Shown in pieces: positions 19,719 through 28,418 of a stretch of 64,000 nucleotides of DNA (position 1 is the first letter of the stretch; each line of letters begins with the position of its first letter). The stretch is taken from NCBI GenBank assembly GCA_002711845.1, contig PASF01000002.1, positions 32,001 through 96,000 of the forward strand, in the 5' to 3' direction. The stretch is from Gammaproteobacteria bacterium (GTDB lineage: Bacteria > Pseudomonadota > Gammaproteobacteria > Pseudomonadales > Pseudohongiellaceae). Made by a program: the position numbers and the translations under genes. Below the pieces are notes generated by a model that was given only the letters and a program-made list of their open reading frames with translations, did no database searches and was not told where the DNA came from.

Positions 19719-20645
19719 ATGGCTAGCGAAAGCTCCCATGAAACCTATTATGTGCCGGAACAGAGCAAATTTCCGTTCTTTGCATCCATTGGTCTGTTTC
19801 TGACGGTATACGGTCTGGGCGGAGTACTGAACGATATCACCGCCGGCGTCAGCGTCACCGGCTCGACATGGACAGCCCTGATCGGCTTTACCATTCTGTC
19901 TTTCATTCTGTTCCAGTGGTTTGCCACCACGATCCGCGAAAACCATGCCGGACTGAACAGTGCCCAGCTCAAGCGCTCATACGTTTGGGGCATGAGCTGG
20001 TTCATATTCTCCGAAGTCATGTTCTTCGCTGCGTTTTTCGGCGCACTGTTTTATGTCCGCACCCTGTCGGTACCCTGGCTGGGTGGCGAAGGCGAAAAGG
20101 GCAGCGCAGGTGAGTTCCTGTGGCCGGAGTTCCAGGCGGCATGGCCGTTGCTCGTCAATCCGGACCCCTCAATTTATCAGAATCCTAACGACGGCCTGAA
20201 CGTTAAATCCTGGTCGCCCGCGTTCTTTGCCGGCTATCTGCCCTTCTGGAACACGGTGATCCTGATTACATCTTCGGTGACCCTGCACTTCGCGCACGTT
20301 GCCTTGAAAGCCGAAAACCGCAAGCGCCTGATTCAATGGATGTTTGTCACAGTCGGTCTGGGTGTGATCTTCCTGGGTCTACAGGCACTGGAATACGTTG
20401 AAGCCTATGGCCATTACGGCATCACGCTGGATTCCGGTATTTACGGTTCCACGTTCTTCCTGCTGACCGGCTTCCACGGTTTCCACGTGACGCTGGGTAC
20501 CTTTATCCTGCTGGTCATGCTGATCCGGTGTATCAAGGGTCACTTCAGACCCAACGACCACTTTGGGTTCGAGGCTGCAGCTTGGTACTGGCACTTTGTT
20601 GACGTGGTCTGGGTGGGCCTGTTCATCTTTGTCTATTGCATATAA
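19719..20645 (+). CDS. coxC: cytochrome c oxidase subunit III
   Basis: Subunit III is the seven-helix accessory subunit of the aa3-type oxidase. Family marks are WFIFSEVMFFAAFFGALFY, HVALKAENRK, LTGFHGFHVTLGTFIL and the C-terminal AAAWYWHFVDVVWVGLF. A polar insertion of about 45 residues (about 120-165) lies between early helices, which is usual for the gammaproteobacterial aa3 branch. TTTGGAG lies before ATG 19719. The gene ends the plus-strand structural operon and is followed by a Rho-independent terminator. Confidence 0.96.
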   Translation: MASESSHETYYVPEQSKFPFFASIGLFLTVYGLGGVLNDITAGVSVTGSTWTALIGFTILSFILFQWFATTIRENHAGLNSAQLKRSYVWGMSWFIFSEVMFFAAFFGALFYVRTLSVPWLGGEGEKGSAGEFLWPEFQAAWPLLVNPDPSIYQNPNDGLNVKSWSPAFFAGYLPFWNTVILITSSVTLHFAHVALKAENRKRLIQWMFVTVGLGVIFLGLQALEYVEAYGHYGITLDSGIYGSTFFLLTGFHGFHVTLGTFILLVMLIRCIKGHFRPNDHFGFEAAAWYWHFVDVVWVGLFIFVYCI

Positions 20646-20719
20646 AGCCTCAGCAGTAATAAAAAAATAACAAGAAAAGACGGCTCGCATGACGGGCCGT
20701 CTTTTTTTTCGCTGAGGCT
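20646..20719 (+). terminator. Rho-independent terminator after cox3, nested in an outer inverted repeat
   Basis: AGACGGC and GCCGTCT (within 20675-20701) form a hairpin followed directly by a run of T, preceded by AAAA, so it could work in both directions. It is enclosed by a perfect 9-bp outer inverted repeat, AGCCTCAGC (20646-20654) and GCTGAGGCT (20711-20719). The DUF2909 gene reads toward it from the other side. Confidence 0.85.
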
Positions 20720-20760
20720 CTTGATCGTCCTTCCGCAGCGCAGCGAGTGATCCGTGAAGC

Positions 20761-20967
20761 TCAGCTCCAGGGCGCGCCGAAACTCAGCTGCCCGGTACTG
20801 ATACCGTAAAAAACAAATATCATCAGTAAGATAGCAAGTGTGACTCGAACACCCAACGCGTACATGACACGTTTGGAGCGGCCCTGATCTTTATAGAAAA
20901 AGACGTAACCCACAACCAGACTGACCACAATCGCTATCAGCAAAAATACGATAATCGCTCTGAGCAT
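20761..20967 (-). CDS. small twin-transmembrane protein (DUF2909 type)
   Basis: This 68-residue protein has two hydrophobic helices (LRAIIVFLLIAIVVSLVVGY and VTLAILLMIFVFYGIS) separated by a short basic loop (YKDQGRSKRV). That matches the DUF2909 'twin transmembrane' family regularly found beside SURF1 in gammaproteobacterial oxidase clusters. ATG 20967 has AGGA six bases upstream; a longer frame to 21039 is less likely. It is divergent from the SURF1 gene and probably linked to oxidase assembly by position only. Its function is unknown. Confidence 0.75.
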   Translation of the reverse strand: MLRAIIVFLLIAIVVSLVVGYVFFYKDQGRSKRVMYALGVRVTLAILLMIFVFYGISTGQLSFGAPWS

Positions 20968-21070
20968 GCTTAATCCTGGTGACGAAATGAAAACGTATGG
21001 TAGCAGAACATGATTCACTGCAGAACCGATTCTGATCACCGATACCAGGTCTCACAAGACAGAGGTTTGT

Positions 21071-21778
21071 GTGTTCCACTTTAACTGGAAACTGACACTG
21101 TTTACCGCGCTGCTGCTGCCCTTTCTGGTTTACCTGGGGCTCTGGCAGCTGGCGCGTGAACAGGAAAAACGTGAGACCCAGGCCAGTTATGATCTGCGAG
21201 CCACACAAACGCCGGTGCAGATTGCCAGTATTGACTGGCAAGGCGCTGACGACATCGCCTGGCTGCGAGTAGCGGCGACCGGGCGCTATGACGCGTCACG
21301 GCAGTTTCTGCTAGACAACCGCATTAACCAGTCACGGGTAGGGTATGAGTTGATCACACCGTTCCGGACTGAGGCAGGGCTGTTACTGGTCAATCGCGGC
21401 TGGATTGTCCAGGGCGCAGATCGTCAGACCCTGCCCGATGTCAATGTCACCGGGCAGGAGACGGAAATTCTGGGCGCGGTGTACGTACCCAGCGGTGATA
21501 TCATGGTGTTGGGTGATGAAGAGCCTGCCGGCGAGAACCCGTGGCCACGCGTCATCCAGCGTCTTGATGTGGCGCAGATATCGGCCATACTGAACGAACC
21601 CGTGCTGCCTTACAGTGTGCGCCTTGAGCCCGGCGCAGTTGGACTTGAGCAGATAAACTGGCAACCGGTTACTTTGAGCCCGGAAACGCATCGTGTCTAT
21701 GCAGTGCAATGGTTCTTTATGGCCACCGTTCTTGTAATTCTCTATTTAATATTCAGTTTCAGACGTCCGGAGATCTGA
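21071..21778 (+). CDS. SURF1 family cytochrome oxidase assembly protein
   Basis: SURF1/Shy1 proteins are inner-membrane factors needed for haem insertion into subunit I. The sequence shows the two-helix layout: an N-terminal helix (LTLFTALLLPFLVYLGLWQLAR, with the conserved GxWQL-type motif) and a C-terminal one (WFFMATVLVILYLIFSF). Between them is a periplasmic domain with LLVNRGWIV. GTG 21071 is the start, preceded by AGAGG, giving 235 residues. The next gene begins immediately after the stop, so the two are co-transcribed. Confidence 0.92.
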   Translation: MFHFNWKLTLFTALLLPFLVYLGLWQLAREQEKRETQASYDLRATQTPVQIASIDWQGADDIAWLRVAATGRYDASRQFLLDNRINQSRVGYELITPFRTEAGLLLVNRGWIVQGADRQTLPDVNVTGQETEILGAVYVPSGDIMVLGDEEPAGENPWPRVIQRLDVAQISAILNEPVLPYSVRLEPGAVGLEQINWQPVTLSPETHRVYAVQWFFMATVLVILYLIFSFRRPEI

Positions 21779-21779
21779 T

Positions 21780-22433
21780 ATGAAAGACCTGACCCGCAGC
21801 AAACTAAAGCTGGCCTTCCTGTTGCTGATTACATTCGTGCCGATCACGATGGCGACGTTTGCGTTTCGCACCGCCACCGAGTCGGGTGGCTTTGGCAGTG
21901 GGACTGTTAACAAGGGGAATTTCATTCTGCCCCCTGCGGATATCACTGATCTGGGTATGTCTGATGCGACCGGCGCACCGATGTTCACATCGTTTGAAGA
22001 TTTGGTGGCAACGCTGGAAAGTGAGGAAGATTATGTCGCCCAGCCCTGGCTGATGATTTTCGTCAATGCCGGCACCTGCGATGCAGCCTGTGAAGAGCGC
22101 GTGTTTTACCTGCGTCAATTGCATATAACGCTGGGCAAGAACATCGAACGTGTACGCCGTTACTACCTGCACGCGGATGCTGCTCCGATTGCCGCGCAGA
22201 CTGCCAGTCATTTCCGTGAGCAGTATCCCAGCATGGGCATTGCCTACTCCTCAGCGCAGCAGTTACAGCAAAGCCTTGCTGCCAAAGGGGTGGATCTAGA
22301 TCTGACAGCTGAGGATTATGTGTTTTTTGTCGATCCGGTGGGTAATGTCATGATGTACTACGATGGCAGTCACACCATCGAGGACATCAAGACAGATCTG
22401 GACCGGCTGTTACGCCACTCCAGTCTGGGTTGA
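21780..22433 (+). CDS. membrane-anchored thioredoxin-like protein of the oxidase cluster (PA0111 type)
   Basis: One N-terminal helix (LAFLLLITFVPITMATFAF) is followed by a periplasmic domain that looks like a reduced SCO/thioredoxin fold. WLMIFVNAGTCDAACEERVFYLRQ places two cysteines as CDAAC, where SCO proteins have CxxxC, and VFFVDPVGNVMMYY resembles the SCO C-terminal strand. Proteins of this type sit between SURF1 and ctaA in related genomes and probably help with copper or redox maturation of the oxidase. That role is inferred. It begins one base after the SURF1 stop. The expected next gene, ctaA, is not here. Confidence 0.75.
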   Translation: MKDLTRSKLKLAFLLLITFVPITMATFAFRTATESGGFGSGTVNKGNFILPPADITDLGMSDATGAPMFTSFEDLVATLESEEDYVAQPWLMIFVNAGTCDAACEERVFYLRQLHITLGKNIERVRRYYLHADAAPIAAQTASHFREQYPSMGIAYSSAQQLQQSLAAKGVDLDLTAEDYVFFVDPVGNVMMYYDGSHTIEDIKTDLDRLLRHSSLG

Positions 22434-22468
22434 TGTCCCGCGCGATTTGTCTGCCAGGACCGGCACCA

Positions 22469-22825
22469 TCAGTGCTCGACATGCAGGGGGCTGCGGTCGG
22501 CGTCATGGCCGAAATACTGCACACGTGCGTCCTGCGTGTAATTGCCCTCAAACGCCATGAAGAATATCAGCAATAGCAGAATTAAAGGCGGACCAAGGAT
22601 GGTCAATGCCAATGCCATTCTCTCCCACACCACGTGCATAAAAATGGCTAGAATAAAGCCGGACTTCAGGACCATGAAGAACAGCACCAGCGTCCAACGC
22701 CAAAAGCCCTGTACATCATAATAATCTACCATGTAGCTGAACGCACTCAGCACAAACAGCAGAATCCATATTTTCAGGTATAGCCCCAGAGGGTGCTGTT
22801 GTTGTCCGCTTGCTGTTGATGCCAT
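22469..22825 (-). CDS. second oxidase: cytochrome c oxidase subunit IV-type protein
   Basis: This 118-residue protein has three predicted helices (about residues 17-38, 44-65 and 72-93). Segments such as ALVLFF- and IFMHVVWERM-like stretches match the prokaryotic subunit IV (COX4_pro) family of small oxidase subunits. It is the last gene of the five-gene minus-strand oxidase operon. The role of subunit IV is accessory, in stability or assembly. It starts 43 bases after the subunit III gene. Confidence 0.82.
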   Translation of the reverse strand: MASTASGQQQHPLGLYLKIWILLFVLSAFSYMVDYYDVQGFWRWTLVLFFMVLKSGFILAIFMHVVWERMALALTILGPPLILLLLIFFMAFEGNYTQDARVQYFGHDADRSPLHVEH

Positions 22826-22867
22826 GTGTTGTCTCCTTCAGCGGTAAATCCAGAAATCGAATAAGGG

Positions 22868-23569
22868 TTATAAAAGGTAGAAAAACGCAAAAATGAAGAC
22901 CCACACCAGGTCAACAAAGTGCCAGTACAGACCGGTGATCTCGACTATCTCGTAACCTTTCTTTTCGTAGTGCCCCAGCCAGACCTTGCGCGCTACTACA
23001 AGAAGGTAAATGACACCCCCGGTGACATGCAGCCCGTGAAAACCGGTAATCATGTAGAACACTGCGCCGAACTGCGCTGCGCCCCAGGGATTACTCCAGG
23101 GCCTGACCCCGTATTCGATCAATTTCGACCATTCGTACACCTGCATACCCACAAACATCGCACCCAGCGCAGCGGTGGCGCACATCAGAATCACGGTCTT
23201 TTTCTTGTCTTTGCGATAACCGTAATTCACCGCCAGTGCCATGGTGCCGCTACTGGTGATCAGCACAAAGGTCATGATGGCAATCAGAATCAGCGGAATC
23301 GGGTCGCTGCCAAAGAATGACAACGCAAATACCTCGGTTGCCAGCGGCCATGGGTCGGCCGTGGAAATACGAACCGTCATGTAGCCGACCAGAAAACAGG
23401 AAAAAATAAAGGTGTCGCTGACCAGGAAGATCCACATCATGGCCTTGCCCCAAGGCACATGATAGGTCTGTTTGTCCGATGACCAGTCCTTTATGAAACC
23501 AGGTACGCCAGCGGCCTCGGGGGCCGGACCGCCACTGACGCTTGCATCAACTGTGCTGCTGTGACTCAT
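22868..23569 (-). CDS. second oxidase: cytochrome c oxidase subunit III
   Basis: This is a second subunit III, distinct from the one at 19719. It shows WIFLVSDTFIFSCFLVGYMTVR, MYEWSKLI-like helix ends, YMITGFHGLHVTGGVIYLL and a C-terminal ITGLYWHFVDLVWVFIFAFFYLL. ATG 23569 gives 233 residues; the open frame further upstream has no support. In the coxMNOP-type alternative oxidases of rhizobia two subunit III-related genes follow subunit I, which is the arrangement here. Confidence 0.92.
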   Translation of the reverse strand: MSHSSTVDASVSGGPAPEAAGVPGFIKDWSSDKQTYHVPWGKAMMWIFLVSDTFIFSCFLVGYMTVRISTADPWPLATEVFALSFFGSDPIPLILIAIMTFVLITSSGTMALAVNYGYRKDKKKTVILMCATAALGAMFVGMQVYEWSKLIEYGVRPWSNPWGAAQFGAVFYMITGFHGLHVTGGVIYLLVVARKVWLGHYEKKGYEIVEITGLYWHFVDLVWVFIFAFFYLL

Positions 23570-23624
23570 GATAGATTCCTTTTTTTCTATTCTTGTATTC
23601 AATCGTGGCCCTGCCGTCGCTTGC

Positions 23625-24251
23625 TCAGGTAGAGAGCAGCAGATAAAACAGGCCTGCCCAGATGACCAGCAGGAAGTGCCAGTACCAGGCACACAGCTCC
23701 AGACTCAGGCGTGCATCCTTGGCAGTGTTGCCCAGCGCCAGCCGAAGCTGTGCTCTTGCCCACACCCATAATCCGCCCGCCAAATGCACCACATGAATAC
23801 CGGTGAGCAGGTAAAAAAACGAGTTGGCGGCGTTAACCCGCACGCCATGGCCGGTCGCAAGCAATTGCTCTGACACTGCATATTGCCCGGCAATAAACAG
23901 GACCGCCAGCAGGCCACCGGCCAGCGATAACAGACCGGCGCTGGAACGGAAGCGGACGGTACCGGTCCTGCGCGACTGCAGGACCGCAAAATGAAAACAG
24001 ACACTGCTCAGTGCCAGCATCCCGGTGTTTACCCACAACATTGATGGCGTCGCCAGTGGTACCCAGTCTCCGACTGACATGCGGATGAAGTACGACACGA
24101 CCAGCAGGGAAAACAGGACGCTGGCACAGATCGCAAACACGATCAGCGCCACTTTCTCATTGGGCATATTAAAGGCCGGGCGCGGTTCGATGCCTTCGGG
24201 CAGCCCTACAGTATTCCAGGGTTTATTGGTGACATCACGATAGAAGCTCAT
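23625..24251 (-). CDS. second oxidase: divergent subunit III-like protein
   Basis: This 208-residue membrane protein shares the subunit III pattern: a long helix pair, then NSFFYLLTGIHVVHLAGGLWVW and a final LELCAWYWHFLLVIWAGLFYLLLS. It lacks the extended loop of the classical subunit. Its start overlaps the end of the subunit I gene by four bases (ATGA), indicating translational coupling. Having both this protein and a fuller subunit III in one operon is typical of coxMNOP-type clusters. Whether both occur in one complex is unknown. Confidence 0.85.
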   Translation of the reverse strand: MSFYRDVTNKPWNTVGLPEGIEPRPAFNMPNEKVALIVFAICASVLFSLLVVSYFIRMSVGDWVPLATPSMLWVNTGMLALSSVCFHFAVLQSRRTGTVRFRSSAGLLSLAGGLLAVLFIAGQYAVSEQLLATGHGVRVNAANSFFYLLTGIHVVHLAGGLWVWARAQLRLALGNTAKDARLSLELCAWYWHFLLVIWAGLFYLLLST

Positions 24252-26017
24252 GACCGTTGTGCTCCCTTGTGATGGGCCGTTTTCTCATATTCCTCGCCCG
24301 GCTCGTTTTGCGGTACGAAGTCCTTGTCCATGCCAGGCACACTGTAATCATAGGCCCAACGATAGACAGTCGGTAAATCCTTGCCCCAGTTGCCATGTTT
24401 GGGCGGGGTATCGGGTGTCTGCCATTCCAGCGTGGTGGCGCCCCAGGGGTTGCCACAAGACTTTTCGCCGTGCCTCAAGCTCCAGAAAACATTGATGAAG
24501 AACAGCACCTGTACGGTCGCCACGAAGATGGCAGCCAAGGTGATATTGGCATTCAGTGCCTGCGCCGACGCCGGGATGAAGTCAGTGTTGCCCATTTCGT
24601 AATAACGCCGTGGCACCCCCAGGAAGCCGAGGTAATGCATGGGCAGGTAGATCGCATAAGTCCCCAGGAAGGTGCACCAGAAATGCACTTTGCCCATGGT
24701 TTCATTGAACATGCGTCCGGTCAGTTTCGGATACCAGTGATACAGCGCCGCGAACAGCACCAGCACCGGCGACACACCCATCACCATGTGGAAATGTGCG
24801 ACCACAAAGTAAGTGTCGGCCAGCGGTACGTCGATCACCACGTTGCCCAGGAACAGACCGGTCAGGCCCCCGTGAACAAATGTGAAGATAAAACCGATGG
24901 CAAACAGCATGGGTGTGTTCAGTCTGATATTGCCCTGCCACAGCGTAAGCACCCAGTTGTACACCTTGAGTGCGGTGGGTATCGCGATCACCAGTGTGGT
25001 GGTGGCGAAGAAGAAGCCGAAATACGGGTTCATGCCACTGACGTACATGTGGTGTGCCCATACCATGAAGCTCAGGCCGCCGATTGCGATGATGGCCCAC
25101 ACCATCATGCGGTAACCGAAAATATTCTTGCGGGCATGGGTACTGATGACATCAGACACCAGGCCAAACGCAGGCAGGGCCACGATGTACACTTCAGGGT
25201 GACCGAAGAACCAGAACAGGTGCTGGAACAGGATGGGGCTGCCGCCCTCATGATCATTCTGGCTGCCCAGCTCCATCATCGCAGGCATGAAGAAGCTGGT
25301 GCCCAGGATCAGGTCAAAGCCCATCATGATGGCACTGACCAGCAGGGCCGGGAACGCGAACAAACCCAGCACGGTTGCCGTGAAAATGCCCCAGATTGAC
25401 AGTGGCAGGCGCATGAGGGTCAGACCGCGGGTACGAGCCTGCAGGATGGTGGTGACATAGTTAAGGCCGCCCATGGTGAAGGCGATAATGAACACCGCCA
25501 ATGAAATCAGCATCAACAGGATGCCGCCTTCGCTGCCGGGGGTGCCATGGCTCACGGATTGGGGGGCATACAGCGTCCACCCGGCCCCGGTGGGGCCGCC
25601 CGGCACAAAAAAGCTGGCCAGTAGAATGATCACTGATAATAGGTAAAGCCAGAAGCTCAACATGTTGAGAAAGGGAAATACCATGTCTCTGGCGCCAACC
25701 ATCAGCGGAATCAGATAATTACCGAAACCGCCAAGAAAAAGCGCGGTGAGCAGGTAAACCACCATGATCATGCCGTGCATGGTCACAGCCTGGTAGTAGA
25801 AAGCCGGATTAATCCAGCTGATGGTATCCGGGAAGCCGAGCTGCAGGCGCATCAGAATGGAAAGCCCGAGTGCAATCAGGCCCACAAAAATGGCCGTGGC
25901 ACCATACTGGATCGCAATCACCTTGTGATCCTGACTCCAGATGTATTTGGTCACGAAACTCTGCGGGTCGTGCATTGCGTGAGCATCATCCTGGTCCGCT
26001 AATGGAACATATGCCAT
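24248..26017 (-). CDS. second oxidase: cytochrome c oxidase subunit I (A1 type)
   Basis: This is a full catalytic subunit of 589 residues. Ligand segments are [29 protein letters not shown] (CuB histidine, tyrosine and glutamate), WAHHMYVSGM and VAHFHMVMGVSP. It differs clearly from coxA at 17417. The D-channel region reads GARDMVFPFLNMLSFW, and there is a polar C-terminal extension past residue 530 ending in a His/Lys-rich tail. GGGAGGA lies eight bases before ATG 26017. It resembles coxN of the rhizobial alternative oxidase cluster in organisation. Confidence 0.95.
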   Translation of the reverse strand: MAYVPLADQDDAHAMHDPQSFVTKYIWSQDHKVIAIQYGATAIFVGLIALGLSILMRLQLGFPDTISWINPAFYYQAVTMHGMIMVVYLLTALFLGGFGNYLIPLMVGARDMVFPFLNMLSFWLYLLSVIILLASFFVPGGPTGAGWTLYAPQSVSHGTPGSEGGILLMLISLAVFIIAFTMGGLNYVTTILQARTRGLTLMRLPLSIWGIFTATVLGLFAFPALLVSAIMMGFDLILGTSFFMPAMMELGSQNDHEGGSPILFQHLFWFFGHPEVYIVALPAFGLVSDVISTHARKNIFGYRMMVWAIIAIGGLSFMVWAHHMYVSGMNPYFGFFFATTTLVIAIPTALKVYNWVLTLWQGNIRLNTPMLFAIGFIFTFVHGGLTGLFLGNVVIDVPLADTYFVVAHFHMVMGVSPVLVLFAALYHWYPKLTGRMFNETMGKVHFWCTFLGTYAIYLPMHYLGFLGVPRRYYEMGNTDFIPASAQALNANITLAAIFVATVQVLFFINVFWSLRHGEKSCGNPWGATTLEWQTPDTPPKHGNWGKDLPTVYRWAYDYSVPGMDKDFVPQNEPGEEYEKTAHHKGAQRS

Positions 26018-26094
26018 GAAAACGTCCTCCCGGTATCAACCGAACCTGCGGTTATCTGTATTTTGTATCTCGAATGTCGTTTTGTTGCTCACCA

Positions 26095-27462
26095 TTAACG
26101 CAGGGTATTGATGTAGCTGAGCACATCGTTCTGCTGCTGTTGCGTGCGCATTGCTTTCACCATGGATGTCATCTGATACCCGTAATCATCGTCTCGATGA
26201 TTGCCACGAATGCCATCCCGGTAGTTCTGCAGCTGAATCGCCATGTACCAGTCATCCATGCCCGCCAGTGCCGGGGCGTCGGTTGCCCAGCTGCCTCCGG
26301 CGTCATCACCGTGACAGGACGCACAGTTGGCCTGGTAAATGCGCATGCCGCGCGCGGGATCACCCTCGGTCAATGTGTTGGCCGCCGGCGTGTCCTCCAG
26401 CGAAGCGATGTAGGCGGAGACGTTGGCGCGCGCTTCAGGCGACGCCACGGTATTGGCCATCGGCGCCATCATGCGGCCGAACGAATCATCTTCGTGAGTG
26501 CCGCGTACACCCGTCTGGTAGTAACGGAGCTGGCGATCGACATACCAGGGCTGCAGGCCGGCAAGTTTGGGCGCATTCATGGCGCGGTTGCCTTCGCCCT
26601 GCTGGCCATGACAGCTGGCGCAAACGGTGTATGCCTGCTGACCTGCGGCCAGATCGGCATCAGGCTGCGCCTGGGTTTCCGCGAACGTGGGCTGTGCCTG
26701 CAACCAGGCGGCGTATTCATCTGCCTCGGCCACTTCAATACGCGCACGCATGATATGGTGTCCCAGGCCACAATATTGTTCACACAGGATATCGAAGACG
26801 CCAGTTCGGGTGGGCGTCAGCCACAGGTATGACACCATACCGGGAACCATGTCCATCTTGATGCGGAACTGCGGCACGGTGTAGTTGTGCAGCACATCGC
26901 GCGAGCGCAGCAGGGCTTTCACCGGCTGGTCGATGGGCAGCATCATGTAAGGTTTTTTGACGACCCGGTCATCCTGGCCATTGGGGTCGTCGGGGTTGAT
27001 GCCCCAGGGATTGGTCTCGGTGATGTACTGGATGTCAGCGGTACCCAGCACGCCATCGTCACCCGGGTAGCGGAACGCCCATTGCCACTGCGAACCGAAG
27101 GCTTCGAACTCTGTCGCTTCTTCCGGTACGGACACAAACTGTGCCCACACGAAGAGTCCGGGTGCCAGCATGGCGGCCACACCAAGCGTGGTCAGCACGG
27201 TCAGGCCGGTTTCAAGCCTGGCGTTTTCCGGTTCGTAAACCGCCTTGCTGGCCTCGCCTTTGCGCTGACGGAAACGATACACGCTGTATGCCAGGAACAG
27301 GTTCACAGCAACAAAAACGAACCCGGTCACCCAGAATGTCAGGTTGATGGTGAAATCGACATTCGTCCAGTGCGACGCGATTTCAGTAAACCACCAGGGG
27401 CTGACAAAATGGAAGACAACGGAGCCGACGACCAACAGGACGATAACAACAGCAATAGCCAT
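26095..27462 (-). CDS. second oxidase: subunit II fused to two cytochrome c domains
   Basis: This is a CuA-bearing subunit II of 455 residues with two membrane helices near the N-terminus. The FGSQWQWAFRYPG aromatic segment is followed by the CuA site CEQYCGLGHHIM (about residue 225). Two separate cytochrome c domains then follow, each with a haem motif: CASCHGQQGEG (about residue 281) and CASCHGDDAGG (about residue 379). Methionine ligand candidates lie in FGRMMAPMAN and YGYQMTSMVK. ATG 27462 has AAGGA about ten bases upstream; the open frame beyond it is cysteine-rich and not protein-like. It is the first gene of the minus-strand operon. Confidence 0.93.
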   Translation of the reverse strand: MAIAVVIVLLVVGSVVFHFVSPWWFTEIASHWTNVDFTINLTFWVTGFVFVAVNLFLAYSVYRFRQRKGEASKAVYEPENARLETGLTVLTTLGVAAMLAPGLFVWAQFVSVPEEATEFEAFGSQWQWAFRYPGDDGVLGTADIQYITETNPWGINPDDPNGQDDRVVKKPYMMLPIDQPVKALLRSRDVLHNYTVPQFRIKMDMVPGMVSYLWLTPTRTGVFDILCEQYCGLGHHIMRARIEVAEADEYAAWLQAQPTFAETQAQPDADLAAGQQAYTVCASCHGQQGEGNRAMNAPKLAGLQPWYVDRQLRYYQTGVRGTHEDDSFGRMMAPMANTVASPEARANVSAYIASLEDTPAANTLTEGDPARGMRIYQANCASCHGDDAGGSWATDAPALAGMDDWYMAIQLQNYRDGIRGNHRDDDYGYQMTSMVKAMRTQQQQNDVLSYINTLR

Positions 27463-27785
27463 ACGCGGGATATCCTTGTGAAGGTGCGAGCACGGACAAC
27501 AGTGGATAAGGCAACTGTATAGCGAAAGATAATAAAAGACCGCGAACCCCGGCACAGCGGGATTGATCGGGTATGAGTGTTGCAGTCACGCAGTTGACTA
27601 CGAACGGTACAGGCAAGTACGTTCACAACGTCGCTCCCTCCTTTTATTTTTATCTTTCGGATGGGTACTCAACGTGTAACATGGATCAGTGGAGCGGAGC
27701 AGGCGGTGTCAGACACCGCCCACATCTCAGGATCGTATAGTAATGTTTAAATCAGTGCAACAGCCCTGGCAGCCTTGCGCCGCAA
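27463..27785. other. 323-base intergenic region upstream of the second oxidase operon
   Basis: No gene is visible. Reading on the minus strand, TTGCAC and TACGAT separated by 17 bases (about 27722-27760) could be a promoter. The 19-bp palindrome at 27702-27720 would then lie just downstream of its start point. The remaining leader of about 240 bases before subunit II shows nothing I recognise. Confidence 0.55.
27702..27720. promoter_or_regulatory. 19-bp palindrome, possible operator of the second oxidase operon
   Basis: GGCGGTGTCAGACACCGCC is a perfect 9+1+9 inverted repeat. The one-base centre makes it a poor RNA hairpin, there is no T run, and its position fits an operator for a dimeric regulator. 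It matches no regulator site I know well enough to name. Confidence 0.5.
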
Positions 27786-28325
27786 TTAGGCACGAACCAT
27801 CTGCAGATCTGCAAACGGGTTGAGAAAGTGAGGATCAACCGCAGCAAAAGTGGCCTCGGCATGCTTCTGTGACATCATTTCCTGAATCTTGCTGACCTGG
27901 TGCTCTTTGGCGTAGATCAGGATCAGGTATTTGCCGGATTGTATGTCGCCCTTGAAGCGGGCAATCTTTTTGTTGGTCTGCATGGTGCCGGTCAGACCTC
28001 CAACCCACGCGCCAAAACAGGTCACCAGGAACACAATACCGATGAACCCGATCAACGGGATCGGCATGGCAAACGGTTCAGTGACGTAAGCCAGGCCGGC
28101 CATCGCCAGGCCGGCAACAAAACCGATGGACGCACCGATAAAGCCTTCGCGGATAAAATCCAGGGACTCAAGGTAATTGCTGGAATGCAGGTGCTCTTTG
28201 ACCAGTCCGCTTTCATCCTTGCTGTGGATGTGCAGGAACCAGTCATCGATACCGATGGCATGCAGATCGTCAGAGATCTGATGGGTGCTTTTAAGGGTTG
28301 GTGACAGATAATAGATACATTTCAT
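27786..28325 (-). CDS. unknown membrane protein with glycine-rich helices
   Basis: I do not recognise a named family with confidence. The 179 residues begin with a soluble, ferredoxin-like stretch (MKCIYYLSPTLKSTHQI). Two glycine-rich hydrophobic segments follow (IGASIGFVAGLAMAGLAYV and IPLIGFIGIVFLVTCFGAWVGG), then a cytoplasmic-looking tail (GKYLILIYAKEHQVSKIQEMM). This resembles small stress-associated membrane proteins with glycine-zipper helices. It sits just upstream of the second oxidase operon on the same strand and divergent from cyoE. A role with the oxidase would be inference from position only. Confidence 0.7.
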   Translation of the reverse strand: MKCIYYLSPTLKSTHQISDDLHAIGIDDWFLHIHSKDESGLVKEHLHSSNYLESLDFIREGFIGASIGFVAGLAMAGLAYVTEPFAMPIPLIGFIGIVFLVTCFGAWVGGLTGTMQTNKKIARFKGDIQSGKYLILIYAKEHQVSKIQEMMSQKHAEATFAAVDPHFLNPFADLQMVRA

Positions 28326-28418
28326 CTAGCTTCTCCTTTTTTATTCATGAGATCGCTGGTCGAACGTCTATCGGTCCAAATGACAACGCTTGAAATCAGA
28401 CTAATCGGGCACAGCGTT

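Noticed and set aside
24395-25399. Plus-strand open frame of 334 codons
   Set aside because: It is antisense to the second oxidase subunit I, is rich in His and Gln from GC skew, and has no domain or ribosome site.
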